A program made the translations under genes and the position numbers. Positions 45,829 to 56,428 of a stretch of DNA of 64,000 bases are shown one piece after another. How positions within the stretch are numbered: the first letter of the stretch is position 1; each line of letters begins with the position of its first letter. The notes below the pieces were generated by a model, which saw nothing but the letters and a program-made list of their open reading frames with translations, was not told the origin of the DNA and made no database searches. This DNA comes from Paenibacillus massiliensis 2301065 = DSM 16942 (GTDB lineage: Bacteria; Bacillota; Bacilli; Paenibacillales; Paenibacillaceae), in NCBI RefSeq assembly GCF_000377505.1, contig NZ_KB898192.1, positions 248,001 to 312,000 of the forward strand, read 5' to 3'.

Positions 45829-45959
45829 TGCTGTCTACTCAACCTTATATCGTTGTTCACTTAAATCATACACATAGTAGTAGTTTGCTGTAGAGTCTTT
45901 ACTCATATGGACTTAATATTTGTAGTCTCATATAGCAACTTGATCATCGTTGTCTCAGA

Positions 45960-46679
45960 CTACAGCCGCAGCCAATTGGGGGTCACGCGCTGAAGCAGAA
46001 TACTAAGCTCTGCCCAGTGGTCTGTAAGAAGCAGGAACCCTGTTAGCACAAGCATCCCTCCGCCCAGCTTCATCGCCCATGCCCCATATCGTCCGGATAG
46101 CCGTGGGCCTGAGCCTGCATATGCAGCTAGTAATATAAAAGGGATGGCGAACCCTGCCACGTAACAGGTCATTAGCCAGAACCATTGCTGATGCTCTACA
46201 GCAGCCAGGGCAATAATCGCAGCCAACATCGGACCGATGCATGGTGTCCATCCTGCCGCAAAGCCGATCCCGACCAAAAGTGAGCCCACATACCCTACTG
46301 GCTTGATTCGTAGAGACACCCGATAATCCCTCATGAATAGATGAACCCGAAGCACATTCATGGCAACAAGTCCCATCAGGATCATACAGATCGCAGATAT
46401 CCAGCGAAGCGTATCGCGGTACTGCCCGAACCAGTAGCTGAATAGACTTGCACTTGCGCCTAGCGAATAAAATACAGCCGAGAAGCCCAGGATAAATGCC
46501 ACCGCATGAGTTAGCATCCTTACACGTCGCTCCTCCATGGCAAGCGAATTCTGCCCCCTATTCCCAGCTGGAATACCTGATATATAGGATAAATAGGCCG
46601 GGATAAGTGGTAAGCAGCATGGAGACAGCGCAGAGACGAGTCCAGCCGTAAAAGCAATGCCCCAATGAATATCCGGCAT
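45960..46679 (-). CDS. ccdA: Cytochrome c biogenesis protein CcdA (thiol-disulfide membrane carrier)
   Basis: A 239-residue six-helix membrane protein that passes reducing power from cytoplasmic thioredoxin across the membrane. Two conserved cysteines lie in GLVSALSPCCLPLIPAYLSY and GFAAGWTPCIGPMLAAIIAL, the active pair of the DsbD/CcdA family. The ATG has GGGGGAGG upstream. It is the last gene of the znuACB operon (20-bp gap), an unusual place; its usual partners are ResA or thioredoxin-like proteins. Confidence 0.94.
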   Translation of the reverse strand: MPDIHWGIAFTAGLVSALSPCCLPLIPAYLSYISGIPAGNRGQNSLAMEERRVRMLTHAVAFILGFSAVFYSLGASASLFSYWFGQYRDTLRWISAICMILMGLVAMNVLRVHLFMRDYRVSLRIKPVGYVGSLLVGIGFAAGWTPCIGPMLAAIIALAAVEHQQWFWLMTCYVAGFAIPFILLAAYAGSGPRLSGRYGAWAMKLGGGMLVLTGFLLLTDHWAELSILLQRVTPNWLRL

Positions 46680-46699
46680 ATACCTCCCCCTTCTCGGGA

Positions 46700-47503
46700 C
46701 TAGGTCGTGAATCCTTTCTTACCAGCCATCACAGTAATCAGCATGGCAATCAACATTAACACAATTGTTGCTCCAGGAGCCAAGTTCCATATGCCTGCAA
46801 TCAATAGCCCTACTACAACAGCAATCTCGGCGAAAATGACGGACAGGACAACCGATGCTTTAAAGCTGCGGGCAATGAGAAGACTGATCGCCACAGGCAC
46901 CGTCAGCAACGCCGATACCAGCAATGCCCCTACAATCTTGATCGCTGTGCTAATGACGAGCGCAGTCATTACCGTAATGAGCAAGTTCAGTACCTTAACG
47001 GGAAGACCACTAACTGCTGCCGCATCCTCTTCGAAGCTGAGGAGGAACAACTCCTTGCGCAGCAGGAAGACGACAGTTACCACAATGACCGTAACGGCCC
47101 CCACCACATAGACATCCCCCGTATTCAGCGTGTAAATGCTGCCGAACAGATAGCTCATAACATCCGTGTTATAGCCCATCCCCAAAGTGAAGAACAGTGA
47201 GGCCAGAGCCACACCTCCTGACATAATGATCGCTATCGACAGTTCTGCATACGTCTTATAAGCCTTGCGGAGCTTCTCAATGGCAAAGGCCGCCAACACC
47301 GCGAAGATGAGTCCCATGAATAATGGGAACTTGTCTAGCAGAAATCCAAGCGCTACACCAGCAATCGTGACATGCGCCAGCGTATCCCCAATCATGGATA
47401 ATCTGCGCAGAACAAGAAATAGACCGATCAGCGGGGCTGTGATGCCGATGAGAAGCCCTCCGATCAATGCTCTTTGAAAAAAATCACTCCATAAAATGTC
47501 CAC
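46700..47503 (-). CDS. znuB: Zinc ABC transporter, membrane permease
   Basis: A 267-residue permease of the ZnuB/AdcB family with about eight membrane helices. Family blocks are FLVLRRLSMIGDTLAHVTIA, VALASLFFTLGMGYNTDVMS and VGALLVSALLTVPVAISLLI. The GTG start has GAGGAG upstream. It lies between znuC and ccdA in the operon. Zinc rather than manganese is inferred from the His-rich ZnuA and the Zur-like box. Confidence 0.95.
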   Translation of the reverse strand: MDILWSDFFQRALIGGLLIGITAPLIGLFLVLRRLSMIGDTLAHVTIAGVALGFLLDKFPLFMGLIFAVLAAFAIEKLRKAYKTYAELSIAIIMSGGVALASLFFTLGMGYNTDVMSYLFGSIYTLNTGDVYVVGAVTVIVVTVVFLLRKELFLLSFEEDAAAVSGLPVKVLNLLITVMTALVISTAIKIVGALLVSALLTVPVAISLLIARSFKASVVLSVIFAEIAVVVGLLIAGIWNLAPGATIVLMLIAMLITVMAGKKGFTT

Positions 47504-47542
47504 TGCAACGACTCCTCTAATAAATGAACCGGATCTGGTAGG

Positions 47543-48292
47543 TCAAATCAGCGAGTGCTGCAAATCAGTCTCCCTGCAATCCAGTGCTTCATGTGAATGT
47601 TTGACATAGAATCCAATCTTGCCATTTCTGGCTGCAGGCTGATCCCCAAGGTACCCCTGCATACGCTCCATATCATGCGATACCATCAGGAAGGTCATTT
47701 CATGGTGGGCATGCATATGCTTGATTAGTTCAAAGAAATCATCCTGTGTCTCCGCATCAATCCCTACGGTCGGCTCATCCAGAATAAGCAGCTCAGGTCT
47801 GTTAATCAGAGCCCGGGCAAGAAACACACGCTGCTGTTGACCTCCAGATAGCTGACCTATACGCTTGTTCGCCAGATCCTGGACACGCATCGTCTCCAGT
47901 GCATCATCACACTGGCGCTGCTGCTTGCTGCCCACACGCCGAAACATGCTCTTGTTGTTGTACAGTCCAGAGAGCACCACTTCACGGACCGTCGCAGGGA
48001 ACAAGGGATTAAAAGCGTTCTTCTGCGGCACATAGCCGATGCGCTCCCAATCCTTGAACTTCTGGACAGACTCGCCAAAGAGTCGAATCTCCCCTTGAGT
48101 CACGGGCAGCAAGCCTACGATCATGCGCAGCAGTGTTGTTTTTCCCGCACCATTCGAGCCGATGATACCTACAAAATCACGCTCACGCACCCCGTAACTG
48201 AGCCCAGAAATGACCTGCTGGTCCCGATAAGAAAAGGATACGTCCTTTAGCTGCAAAATATGATCGTGACAATCTACTGCGCTATAAGCCAT
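47543..48292 (-). CDS. znuC: Zinc ABC transporter, ATP-binding protein
   Basis: A 249-residue ATPase. It shows Walker A GSNGAGKTTLLRMIVGLL, the Q-loop VPQKNAFNPLFPATVREVV, signature QLSGGQQQRVFLARALINRP, Walker B LLILDEPTVGIDAE and the His-switch MVSHDMERM. The C-terminal 25 residues are His/Asp/Cys-bearing (KHSHEALDCRETDLQHSLI), as in some ZnuC. The ATG has GGAGGAG upstream. It couples to ZnuB, encoded next. Confidence 0.96.
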   Translation of the reverse strand: MAYSAVDCHDHILQLKDVSFSYRDQQVISGLSYGVRERDFVGIIGSNGAGKTTLLRMIVGLLPVTQGEIRLFGESVQKFKDWERIGYVPQKNAFNPLFPATVREVVLSGLYNNKSMFRRVGSKQQRQCDDALETMRVQDLANKRIGQLSGGQQQRVFLARALINRPELLILDEPTVGIDAETQDDFFELIKHMHAHHEMTFLMVSHDMERMQGYLGDQPAARNGKIGFYVKHSHEALDCRETDLQHSLI

Positions 48293-48326
48293 GACAACTC
48301 CTCCATCTTGATTCCGCTTTTCGCTT

Positions 48327-49511
48327 TTATTGTAATGCAGTGACCAGATTATTCAAGTTGTTCTGCATAAGAGTAAAATAATTATCACCATTCGCCGCCT
48401 GCTCTTTGGTCAATCCCTCCACAGGATTCAGCACCATTGTCTCTACACCAGCTTCACTCGCCAAGGTCTGGGCAAGACGATCAGAGACCAGCTCCTCGAA
48501 GAAAATATACTTGATGCCTTCGTCCTTGACCAACTGTGCCAGACGTACAAGATCCTGTCCACGCGGCTCCGCCTCTGGTGACAGTCCCATGATCGAATGC
48601 TGTACCAGGCCATAATCACGGCAGAGATAGCCGAACGCCTGATGAGACACGACAATCTCATGCTTTGGCAAAGAGGATAGCTTCTGCTCAAATTCTACAT
48701 CCAGCGCTACCAGCCTTTCCTTCAACCCCTCGTAACGTTGCTCATACTCTACTTTATGCTCTGGATCAGCTGTAACCAGTTCGTTTTTGATATTCTCGGC
48801 CATGATCAGGGCAGATTTGGGACTAACCCACGTATGAGGGTCCACATAATGCGTTCCATCATTCTCATGTGCATCCTCCCCAGAACTGCTTGCTCCAGCC
48901 TCGGCCGTCTCGTGGGCATCATGCTCGTGCTCATGTTCATCCGCATGTTCATGCACTTCACTCACAGACTGCGGATCTCCAGCTTGTCCAGTAGCACCGT
49001 GATTATGTCCATCATCTTCATCCGTATGGATGAGCTCAATGCCCTGACTCACTTCAACGGCCTTGACCTGGGAGCTCTTATCAATACCTTGCAGGAAATT
49101 AGGCACCCAGCCTTCAAGCCCTGCACCATTATACAGGAACAGCTGTGCCTTGGAAGTATTCATAATGTCTTGACTCTTCGGAGTCCAGTCATGCGGCTCG
49201 ACGCCTGTAGGGAGCAGATTGATTACATTCGTGTCCTCTCCACCGATTTCCTTGGCAAATTCATAGATTGGATAGAAGCTAGTAACTACATTTAGCTTTC
49301 CCTCCTGAATAGCACTTTGACTCTGGCTACCACAACCAGCGATCACGAGGAATGAAAGTGCTGCTAGCGCAACCCAAGCTACTCTATATGCTGCAGCCTT
49401 GCGCCGCCAAAGGTTCAGTATGCCACTTTTGTTATGTGATTGCCAATGTTTCTGTAGTTTCTGTTCCATCAATTGTTGCCGTTGTTGCTGTACTTGTATT
49501 TCGTTATTCAT
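48327..49511 (-). CDS. znuA: Zinc-binding lipoprotein ZnuA/AdcA
   Basis: A 394-residue solute-binding protein of the cluster A-I family. The metal ligands are consistent with zinc: His in GVEPHDWTPK, His in YVDPHTWVSPK, His in VVSHQAFGYLC and a C-terminal Glu/Asp region. A His/Asp/Glu-rich loop (EHADEHEHEHDAH, about residues 185-240) is typical of ZnuA. The start ATG has GGGAGAG upstream. The cytoplasmic Gln/Lys-rich leader of about 45 residues before the lipobox signal (FLVIAGCGSQ) is unusually long, so a later start is possible. It is the first gene of the zinc operon. Confidence 0.95.
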   Translation of the reverse strand: MNNEIQVQQQRQQLMEQKLQKHWQSHNKSGILNLWRRKAAAYRVAWVALAALSFLVIAGCGSQSQSAIQEGKLNVVTSFYPIYEFAKEIGGEDTNVINLLPTGVEPHDWTPKSQDIMNTSKAQLFLYNGAGLEGWVPNFLQGIDKSSQVKAVEVSQGIELIHTDEDDGHNHGATGQAGDPQSVSEVHEHADEHEHEHDAHETAEAGASSSGEDAHENDGTHYVDPHTWVSPKSALIMAENIKNELVTADPEHKVEYEQRYEGLKERLVALDVEFEQKLSSLPKHEIVVSHQAFGYLCRDYGLVQHSIMGLSPEAEPRGQDLVRLAQLVKDEGIKYIFFEELVSDRLAQTLASEAGVETMVLNPVEGLTKEQAANGDNYFTLMQNNLNNLVTALQ

Positions 49512-49527
49512 GAACGCTCTCCCGCCT

Positions 49528-49548
49528 AAATCGTAATGGTTACTATTC
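49528..49548 (-). promoter_or_regulatory. Zur-like operator
   Basis: Plus-strand AAATCGTAATGGTTACTATT resembles the B. subtilis Zur box AAATCGTAAT-N-ATTACGATTT. The left half is perfect and the right half matches at 7 of 10 positions. It covers the predicted transcription start of znuA. Confidence 0.65.
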
Positions 49549-49550
49549 GG

Positions 49551-49579
49551 ATTATAGAAAACCACTCCGTTGCTGTCAA
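49551..49579 (-). promoter_or_regulatory. Consensus sigma-A promoter of the znuACB-ccdA operon
   Basis: On the minus strand TTGACA (49574-49579), exactly 17 bases, TATAAT (49551-49556), both perfect consensus. The Zur-like box follows immediately. A consensus promoter under tight repression is usual for metal-uptake operons. Confidence 0.88.
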
Positions 49580-49669
49580 CCTATAATCCTTGATACCACC
49601 ATATCAAGCGATCAATAATCGCAGCGCAGCCGAGTCTCTCGGCTAGTCCATGCAAGTAAGGAGCGCATT

Positions 49670-49803
49670 GAGCATTGAGTATTGAGCATTGAGTATCGTT
49701 CTCTAGAAGTAGAGTTCTTTTGAGTATAGAGTTGTTTCGAGTATGGAGCTGTTTCGAGTATAGAGCTGTTTCGAGTATAGAGCTGTTTCGAGCAGGGAGC
49801 CTG
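49670..49803. repeat. Tandem repeats between znuA and metG
   Basis: Two copies of a 14-mer GAGCATTGAGTATY (49670-49697) are followed by a degenerate copy (49705-49721) and four near-identical copies of the 17-mer GAGTATAGAGCTGTTTC (49722-49738, 49739-49755, 49756-49772, 49773-49789). A partial copy GAGCAGGGAGCC follows and resembles the arms of the element at 1924-2093. No gene lies in this 400-bp gap; the rest holds the znuA promoter and the metG terminator. Confidence 0.85.
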
Positions 49804-49847
49804 CCAATCAGGTAATACGCGCCTCTGTTCTAAGACACAATCAAAGT

Positions 49848-49882
49848 AAGACCGACAAGGAATTATTCCCTGCCGGTCTTAT
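49848..49882 (-). terminator. Intrinsic terminator after metG
   Basis: A 15-pair stem on the minus strand, AAGACCGGCAGGGAA paired with TTCCTTGTCGGTCTT (two G-T pairs), three-base loop. The tail CTTTGATTG is only moderately T-rich. Confidence 0.8.
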
Positions 49883-49911
49883 ATGTGAATATATACTTGA
49901 TGCTACTTGAT

Positions 49912-51966
<2,055 letters not shown>

Positions 51967-52002
51967 TCATGCAGAGCAATCAGCTAGGTGCCATGCTTAT
52001 GG

Positions 52003-52308
52003 GCCACAAAAAAGACCCCCGCCCATTATAAGGGACGAGAGTCATCTCACGTGTTACCACCCAAATTCCCCGCTGCTTCACAGCCAGCAGGCTCCATCGG
52101 TTATTCAACCGTCCATTAACGCTGGATCACGCCAACCTCTTACCTCAGCTTTGCTGAAGCTCGAAAGCGGTTCCTCCGGGACCATATTCAGGAATCTAAC
52201 CAGACCGGTTCGCAGCTAACTCCGGCTCTCTGTGCTGGCAGGGTTCTCCTTACTCATCCGTTCACAGGATTATGTTATGCATCTTGTTAACCATCATTCA
52301 CCATTCTA
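52003..52308 (-). ncRNA. T-box riboswitch leader of metG
   Basis: The conserved T-box AATTTGGGTGGTAACACGTG (minus strand, near 52048-52067) binds the tRNA acceptor end. It is followed by the terminator GACTCTCGTCCC/GGGCGGGGGTC with six T residues (52008-52013). An ATG at 52183-52185 in GAATATGGTCC is a good candidate Met specifier codon. Uncharged tRNA-Met is expected to favour antitermination. The class is firm; the exact specifier is inferred. Confidence 0.9.
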
Positions 52309-52314
52309 TACCAA

Positions 52315-52344
52315 AATATAACGAAAATCCAATCATCATGTCAA
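52315..52344 (-). promoter_or_regulatory. Sigma-A promoter of metG
   Basis: On the minus strand TTGACA (52339-52344), 18 bases, TATATT (52315-52320). The start of transcription near 52308 gives a T-box leader of about 370 bases before the ATG. Confidence 0.75.
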
Positions 52345-52353
52345 GGATAACGA

Positions 52354-52611
52354 TCATGTATCTGACAGTTCGCCTTGCCCAGCCATTGTCTCGATGCGAG
52401 GGGGGACAGGATCGAACCCACCAGGATGAAATGGATGGCATTTCCCAATGCGCTTCAGAGCGAGCCAGCTTCCTTTGGCAGGGCCATGCACCTCTACCGC
52501 CTCAAGCGCATAGGCAGAGCAGGTTGGATAGAAGCGGCAGGTCGGTGGCTTGAGTGGGGATATCGCTTTTCTATAAAAGTGAATCGGAGCCTGAACCAAT
52601 CTGCGGCCCAT
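52354..52611 (-). CDS. yidD: Membrane protein insertion efficiency factor YidD
   Basis: An 85-residue protein. The YidD signature is complete: [20 protein letters not shown], then [20 protein letters not shown], then [18 protein letters not shown], with three conserved cysteines. E. coli YidD assists YidC-dependent membrane insertion. The ATG at 52611 with AAGAGGC upstream gives the usual short form. The frame stays open about 80 codons more, but that part is low-complexity and polar. Confidence 0.93.
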   Translation of the reverse strand: MGRRLVQAPIHFYRKAISPLKPPTCRFYPTCSAYALEAVEVHGPAKGSWLALKRIGKCHPFHPGGFDPVPPRIETMAGQGELSDT

Positions 52612-53049
52612 ATTATGCCTCTTAGCAGACAGGCTGGCACTTATAGGATTAGCATCCTGTGGATGCGAAGTAGCGCGTTCCTGATTCGAATCGAGCTTAT
52701 GACCTTCTCCTGCGGAGCGTGCGCTGTTCACCCTATTCCCTCCATCTGTTGTCTTTATTTCACCTATCATTCTCTCCATTATAGCACGAACAGCTACTCT
52801 GCAAGAAATGGACAACGAATAGCAAAGGAAGGCACATAGTGAATGTGTACTCAAGCGCTAACTCTACTATAGTGTCTTTTTAAAGTGCCATTTTTGAAAC
52901 GTCCTCCAAGGTATAACTCAAAAAAACAGCCCTTCTGAGATCCACCGGCATTACGCCGATGGACCCACATCAAGAGCTGCTTCCTCATTAGGGTTGACTT
53001 TTAACGGTAAAGTTATTGCAATCGGATAGCCTCATCGGCTCAAATCCTA
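52612..53049 (-). promoter_or_regulatory. yidD upstream region and terminator of the following gene
   Basis: On the minus strand CTTGCA (52800-52805), 16 bases, TATAAT (52778-52783) could drive yidD. At 52919-52982 a hairpin (CCATCGGC-GTAAT-GCCGGTGG) precedes GGGCTG and seven T residues and fits termination of the CuAO-domain gene. The remainder shows nothing else. Confidence 0.55.
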
Positions 53050-55251
53050 CTAGTGCTTGCGCTCAGGCAAAGGCATAATCAAGAGATTGACAGGCAGATT
53101 GCTGCCTGCTGCCGCTGTAAAGTAGATCTCAACGGCCTCTTCAATCACACCAGTCCGATACAGCACAGTATTCTCGTGCGGCGCCTCGACAGCTCCGTTC
53201 GTAGGCAATCCTGTGATCTGATTGTTCACCATGGCGAACCCGGAATATTGTCCGCCACGCGGATTGAACGTGATTAGAGAGTATGGAGCTACTCGGTCGA
53301 GCTTGATTTTGTATACTACACCAAAGTTACCGGCATTGGACGTAGCTGATCCATCCATACCATCATAACCGCTCAGATTCGGGTCCAGATTGTTATCGCC
53401 GATAGCGATACGTTGCTCGGTAGTACCCACTACATCTGTGTACTCATAAGTGCGATCTGCATTCATGTAGGTACCACGGTTATGAATTCCATCCTTCGCC
53501 AGCATCGGCAAATAATTCAGAGCTTCAATCGGGTCAGCAGACTCCTCTACTACAATTACTCTGTACTGGATCGGTTGATCCGTGTAGAGATCAGACAGCA
53601 AGGAGATAATTTGGTCCGGCTTGATCGGCAGTGCATTCAGATCCTGAAGGATGATGTGGCTCTCACCTGGATTCAGCACCAGACTGGAGCGCTTGTTGCC
53701 TGTCTGCATGGATTCGAAGTATTTGCGGATGGACACTTTTCCTGCCGCTGTAGCGAACGGGCTTGGTCCTGCAAAGCCGGAATTCTCGATATTCATGTAA
53801 GCTGGCACGATGTTGTTATTCGTCGCAATCACATACATTTTGACATTGCGGCCTGTCTCGTTCACATGATGCACCAGAATACGCTGGCTGCCTACTCCTA
53901 CCTCTTGATATACAATACCATCCTGGAACACACGCTCTGGGCTATTCGCACGAATCAGCATCCGTGGCTGCGAGGTAGACGTCAATGGAACTGAACTCAT
54001 CATAGGAACTTCACTACCGTTAAAGGTATATTTGTCGCCATAAGGTGTGAAGAATTTGTTGAAGTCATCTTCGTTATACAGCTCTTCATCTGTAATGGTA
54101 ATTGAGGTCTCATAAGTACCTGTAAGACCATGCTTGTCTGTAACCGTCAAAGTAATGGTAACCTCACCCGGCTCGAAGAAAGCCAGCTTGTTGTTCTTCC
54201 ATTCACGCTTGGTAATGGCGTTCTCATCATCCGTACTGAGGTCAGTGATGGTGATTTTCTCCCCCATCTTATATTCCTTCTTGTCGGTGGTGAACATGGC
54301 TACAGGCGGCTGATTCGGCGGCTTGACCGTGATGGTCACAGAGTAAGGCTCACTCCATTGACCAGCTGCATCCTGCACAGCATATGTAACGACGTAAGTT
54401 CCTGGCTCCTGAAATACGTCTTGACGTCCTTCCCAGCGCTCATTGATAATCGCATAACCTCGCGGAGAAGAGGATTGTGTTGTATAAGCCACTTGTGTCT
54501 GCTCAGCATAAATCTCCGAAGGCGTAACCTTGAAGGATGCTGTAGGAAGTGCAATCAGGTTCAACGTAACGGTCTTGTTCACAGCATCAACCGTATACGG
54601 AATATTCAATGCTTGTGTAATCGAGGTCAGAGGAACCATAAAGACATTATCCTGTTGGAAAGAAGGACCCTTCATCGTCTTTTGAACTCCATTAACCGTG
54701 TATACATTGCTATCTGTCTTGAAGCGAAGCTCGTCACTGCCTTGGCGAATGACGGTTTCTTTCGTTGCTGCATCATAATAGAATTGCAGACCGACGCGGT
54801 CTACCAACGAGCGGATAGCCACATAGGATACTCCGTCCTTGACCATCATTGGCTTGGTAGCCGTATATTCAATGCCATCCTGCACGATGCGAGCGCTATT
54901 CATATAAAGAATCAAGTTCTGCGGTGCGCCAACAGTTCCGGTCGTTCCTGGAGTGTACACTTGATCCGTAACATCGGTACCAGGTACAGAGGTCTGATTA
55001 TCAGTATCTACAGGTGGAGTGACAGGAGTCGTAGCATCTGTCTGCTCTACAGCATCTACTGCGGAATCTGCAGGCTGTTCTGCCTGATCTTCATTGGTAT
55101 TCTGATTATCACTTGTTACAGAGTCGCTGATATCAGCAGTCTGCTCGAGACTGGATTCGGTGACTTGTGCTTCTTGCGCTCCCGCCGGGAGTACCGCAGC
55201 TACCTGCGCTAACACCAGAACTGTGAGCATCGTCCATTTCTTGAGATTCAT
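53050..55251 (-). CDS. Secreted protein with Cu-amine-oxidase-like and PKD-like domains
   Basis: A 733-residue exported protein. The signal peptide (MLTVLVLAQVAAVLPAGAQE) is followed by a Thr/Asp/Gln-rich spacer (about residues 30-110) and a copper-amine-oxidase N-terminal-like domain (VSYVAIRSLVDRVGLQFYYD; NVFMVPLTSITQALNIPYTV). Two PKD-like beta domains follow (about 235-400; GYAIINERWEGRQDVFQEPG). The C-terminal about 330 residues are of unknown fold. There is no sortase motif or S-layer domain. The ATG has AAGGAG upstream. It is probably a cell-surface or matrix protein in Paenibacillus-type bacteria; no function is proven. Confidence 0.85.
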   Translation of the reverse strand: MNLKKWTMLTVLVLAQVAAVLPAGAQEAQVTESSLEQTADISDSVTSDNQNTNEDQAEQPADSAVDAVEQTDATTPVTPPVDTDNQTSVPGTDVTDQVYTPGTTGTVGAPQNLILYMNSARIVQDGIEYTATKPMMVKDGVSYVAIRSLVDRVGLQFYYDAATKETVIRQGSDELRFKTDSNVYTVNGVQKTMKGPSFQQDNVFMVPLTSITQALNIPYTVDAVNKTVTLNLIALPTASFKVTPSEIYAEQTQVAYTTQSSSPRGYAIINERWEGRQDVFQEPGTYVVTYAVQDAAGQWSEPYSVTITVKPPNQPPVAMFTTDKKEYKMGEKITITDLSTDDENAITKREWKNNKLAFFEPGEVTITLTVTDKHGLTGTYETSITITDEELYNEDDFNKFFTPYGDKYTFNGSEVPMMSSVPLTSTSQPRMLIRANSPERVFQDGIVYQEVGVGSQRILVHHVNETGRNVKMYVIATNNNIVPAYMNIENSGFAGPSPFATAAGKVSIRKYFESMQTGNKRSSLVLNPGESHIILQDLNALPIKPDQIISLLSDLYTDQPIQYRVIVVEESADPIEALNYLPMLAKDGIHNRGTYMNADRTYEYTDVVGTTEQRIAIGDNNLDPNLSGYDGMDGSATSNAGNFGVVYKIKLDRVAPYSLITFNPRGGQYSGFAMVNNQITGLPTNGAVEAPHENTVLYRTGVIEEAVEIYFTAAAGSNLPVNLLIMPLPERKH

Positions 55252-55624
55252 TATTTGTCTCCTTCTAAGTGCAGTTTCTAGTCTTTCCCGTAAAAAGTCA
55301 TACTATTAGACGCCCCGTTGTTCGAAAAGTTGCTCCGCTATCATACAAAATTAGTTAAAGAAAACATTTTTAATTACTTGAGTTCACATAACTTAACATT
55401 TGTAACACTAGTGTAAAATGAATAAGAGCTCAACAAAACAGATTTTCCCGTCTATAAAGTCTAAAATCACAAGAAAAAAACGCCGTAAACCCTACTACGG
55501 CGCTTGTTACACATTCATGATATACATATGATATATACAAAATTGTTGAGGTGAAGGCAGCGGATTCCTAAGTGTTGATTTACATATATAATCGTTACTT
55601 AGATCAAAATTACATATATCAAAG
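55252..55624. other. Intergenic region between the CuAO-domain gene and pflA
   Basis: This 373-bp gap holds the pflA terminator (55474-55502) and the 15-base periodic repeat at 55574-55633. An AT-rich stretch at 55350-55420 is a likely promoter area for the secreted-protein gene, but no clean -35/-10 pair could be assigned. Confidence 0.5.
55474..55502 (-). terminator. Intrinsic terminator of the pflBA operon
   Basis: CGCCGTAA (55481-55488) pairs with TTACGGCG-type TACGGCG (55496-55502) across a seven-base loop, followed on the minus strand by seven T residues. It lies about 120 bases after the pflA stop. Confidence 0.88.
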
Positions 55625-55633
55625 TTACATATA
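55574..55633 (-). repeat. 15-base periodic repeat at the end of pflA
   Basis: On the minus strand four 15-mers run head to tail: TATATGTAACTTTGA, TATATGTAATTTTGA, TCTAAGTAACGATTA, TATATGTAAATCAAC. The first includes the pflA stop codon. Each unit carries an in-frame TAA, so it reads as serial stop codons. Confidence 0.65.
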
Positions 55634-56380
55634 AGATGAAGCGATTTGTGCAGAAGTCTCAGCTCTGCCCTTCTCAATCAGGCGATAAGCACGCTGTACT
55701 TCTTCTTCTGTAGGTGATGGGACACCTTCGAGTGGATATTCCTTACCAAGCATCTCCCATTTATACACACCCATTTGGTGATACGGCAGAATCTCGAATT
55801 TCTCTACCCCTTGCAGGGTTCCGATGAAGCGCCCCAGATTGCGGAGATCGTCTTCATCATCATGAATACCTGGTACGAATACGTGTCTGATCCACATCTT
55901 ACGTCCTTGATCCGACAGCCAGCGCGCGGTTTCCAGCATGCGCTCGTTCGATTTTCCCGTCAGCTTAATGTGCTTCTCATTGTCGATATGCTTGAGATCA
56001 AGCATCACCAGGTCCGTCACTTCGAGCAGCTCATGAATTCGATCCGCATCATTGAAGCCGTTGGTATCCAGTGTGGTATGCAAATTCCAGCGTTCCTTCA
56101 CAGCTCTGAACAGCTCTGCGACGAATTTGGCCTGCAGGGTCGGTTCCCCACCCGAGACGGTGAGACCACCGCCAGACGAGCGATAGTAACTCAGGTAAGG
56201 CTCAATCTCGGCCAGGACCTCCTCCAGTTCCATTGGGTTTCCTTCGTTCAGTGCCCACGTATCCGGGTTGTGGCAGTACTGGCATTTCAGCAAGCATCCC
56301 TGCATGAAGAGCACGAAGCGGATGCCGGGACCGTCTACGGTCCCGAAGGTTTCTAGTGAGTGAATGTGTCCTTTTAACAT
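55625..56380 (-). CDS. pflA: Pyruvate formate-lyase activating enzyme
   Basis: A 251-residue radical-SAM enzyme that installs the glycyl radical on PflB. The cluster motif is FMQGCLLKCQYCHNPDTW (CxxxCxxC), followed by the SAM-binding GGLTVSGGEPTLQAKFVAEL and LDLKHIDNEKHIKLTGKSNE. The ATG at 56380 has AAAGGGAG upstream; the longer frame to 56401 is rejected. It follows pflB by 48 bp. Confidence 0.97.
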   Translation of the reverse strand: MLKGHIHSLETFGTVDGPGIRFVLFMQGCLLKCQYCHNPDTWALNEGNPMELEEVLAEIEPYLSYYRSSGGGLTVSGGEPTLQAKFVAELFRAVKERWNLHTTLDTNGFNDADRIHELLEVTDLVMLDLKHIDNEKHIKLTGKSNERMLETARWLSDQGRKMWIRHVFVPGIHDDEDDLRNLGRFIGTLQGVEKFEILPYHQMGVYKWEMLGKEYPLEGVPSPTEEEVQRAYRLIEKGRAETSAQIASSYM

Positions 56381-56428
56381 GTTGCATCTCCCTTTCTGCA
56401 TCCGCTTCTGCTTCAGTTCATGTAGGTG

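Noticed and set aside
49670..49803. CRISPR array
   Set aside because: Repeat units abut directly with no unique spacers, are only 14-17 bp long, and no cas genes are nearby.
52612..52854. N-terminal extension of yidD
   Set aside because: The sequence is low-complexity and polar and is not part of YidD proteins; a good ribosome binding site precedes the ATG at 52611.
54130..55212. Open frame of 360 codons antisense to the secreted CuAO-domain protein
   Set aside because: Sense-strand protein has a signal peptide and recognisable domains; the antisense translation is Arg/Leu/Ser-rich with no motif.
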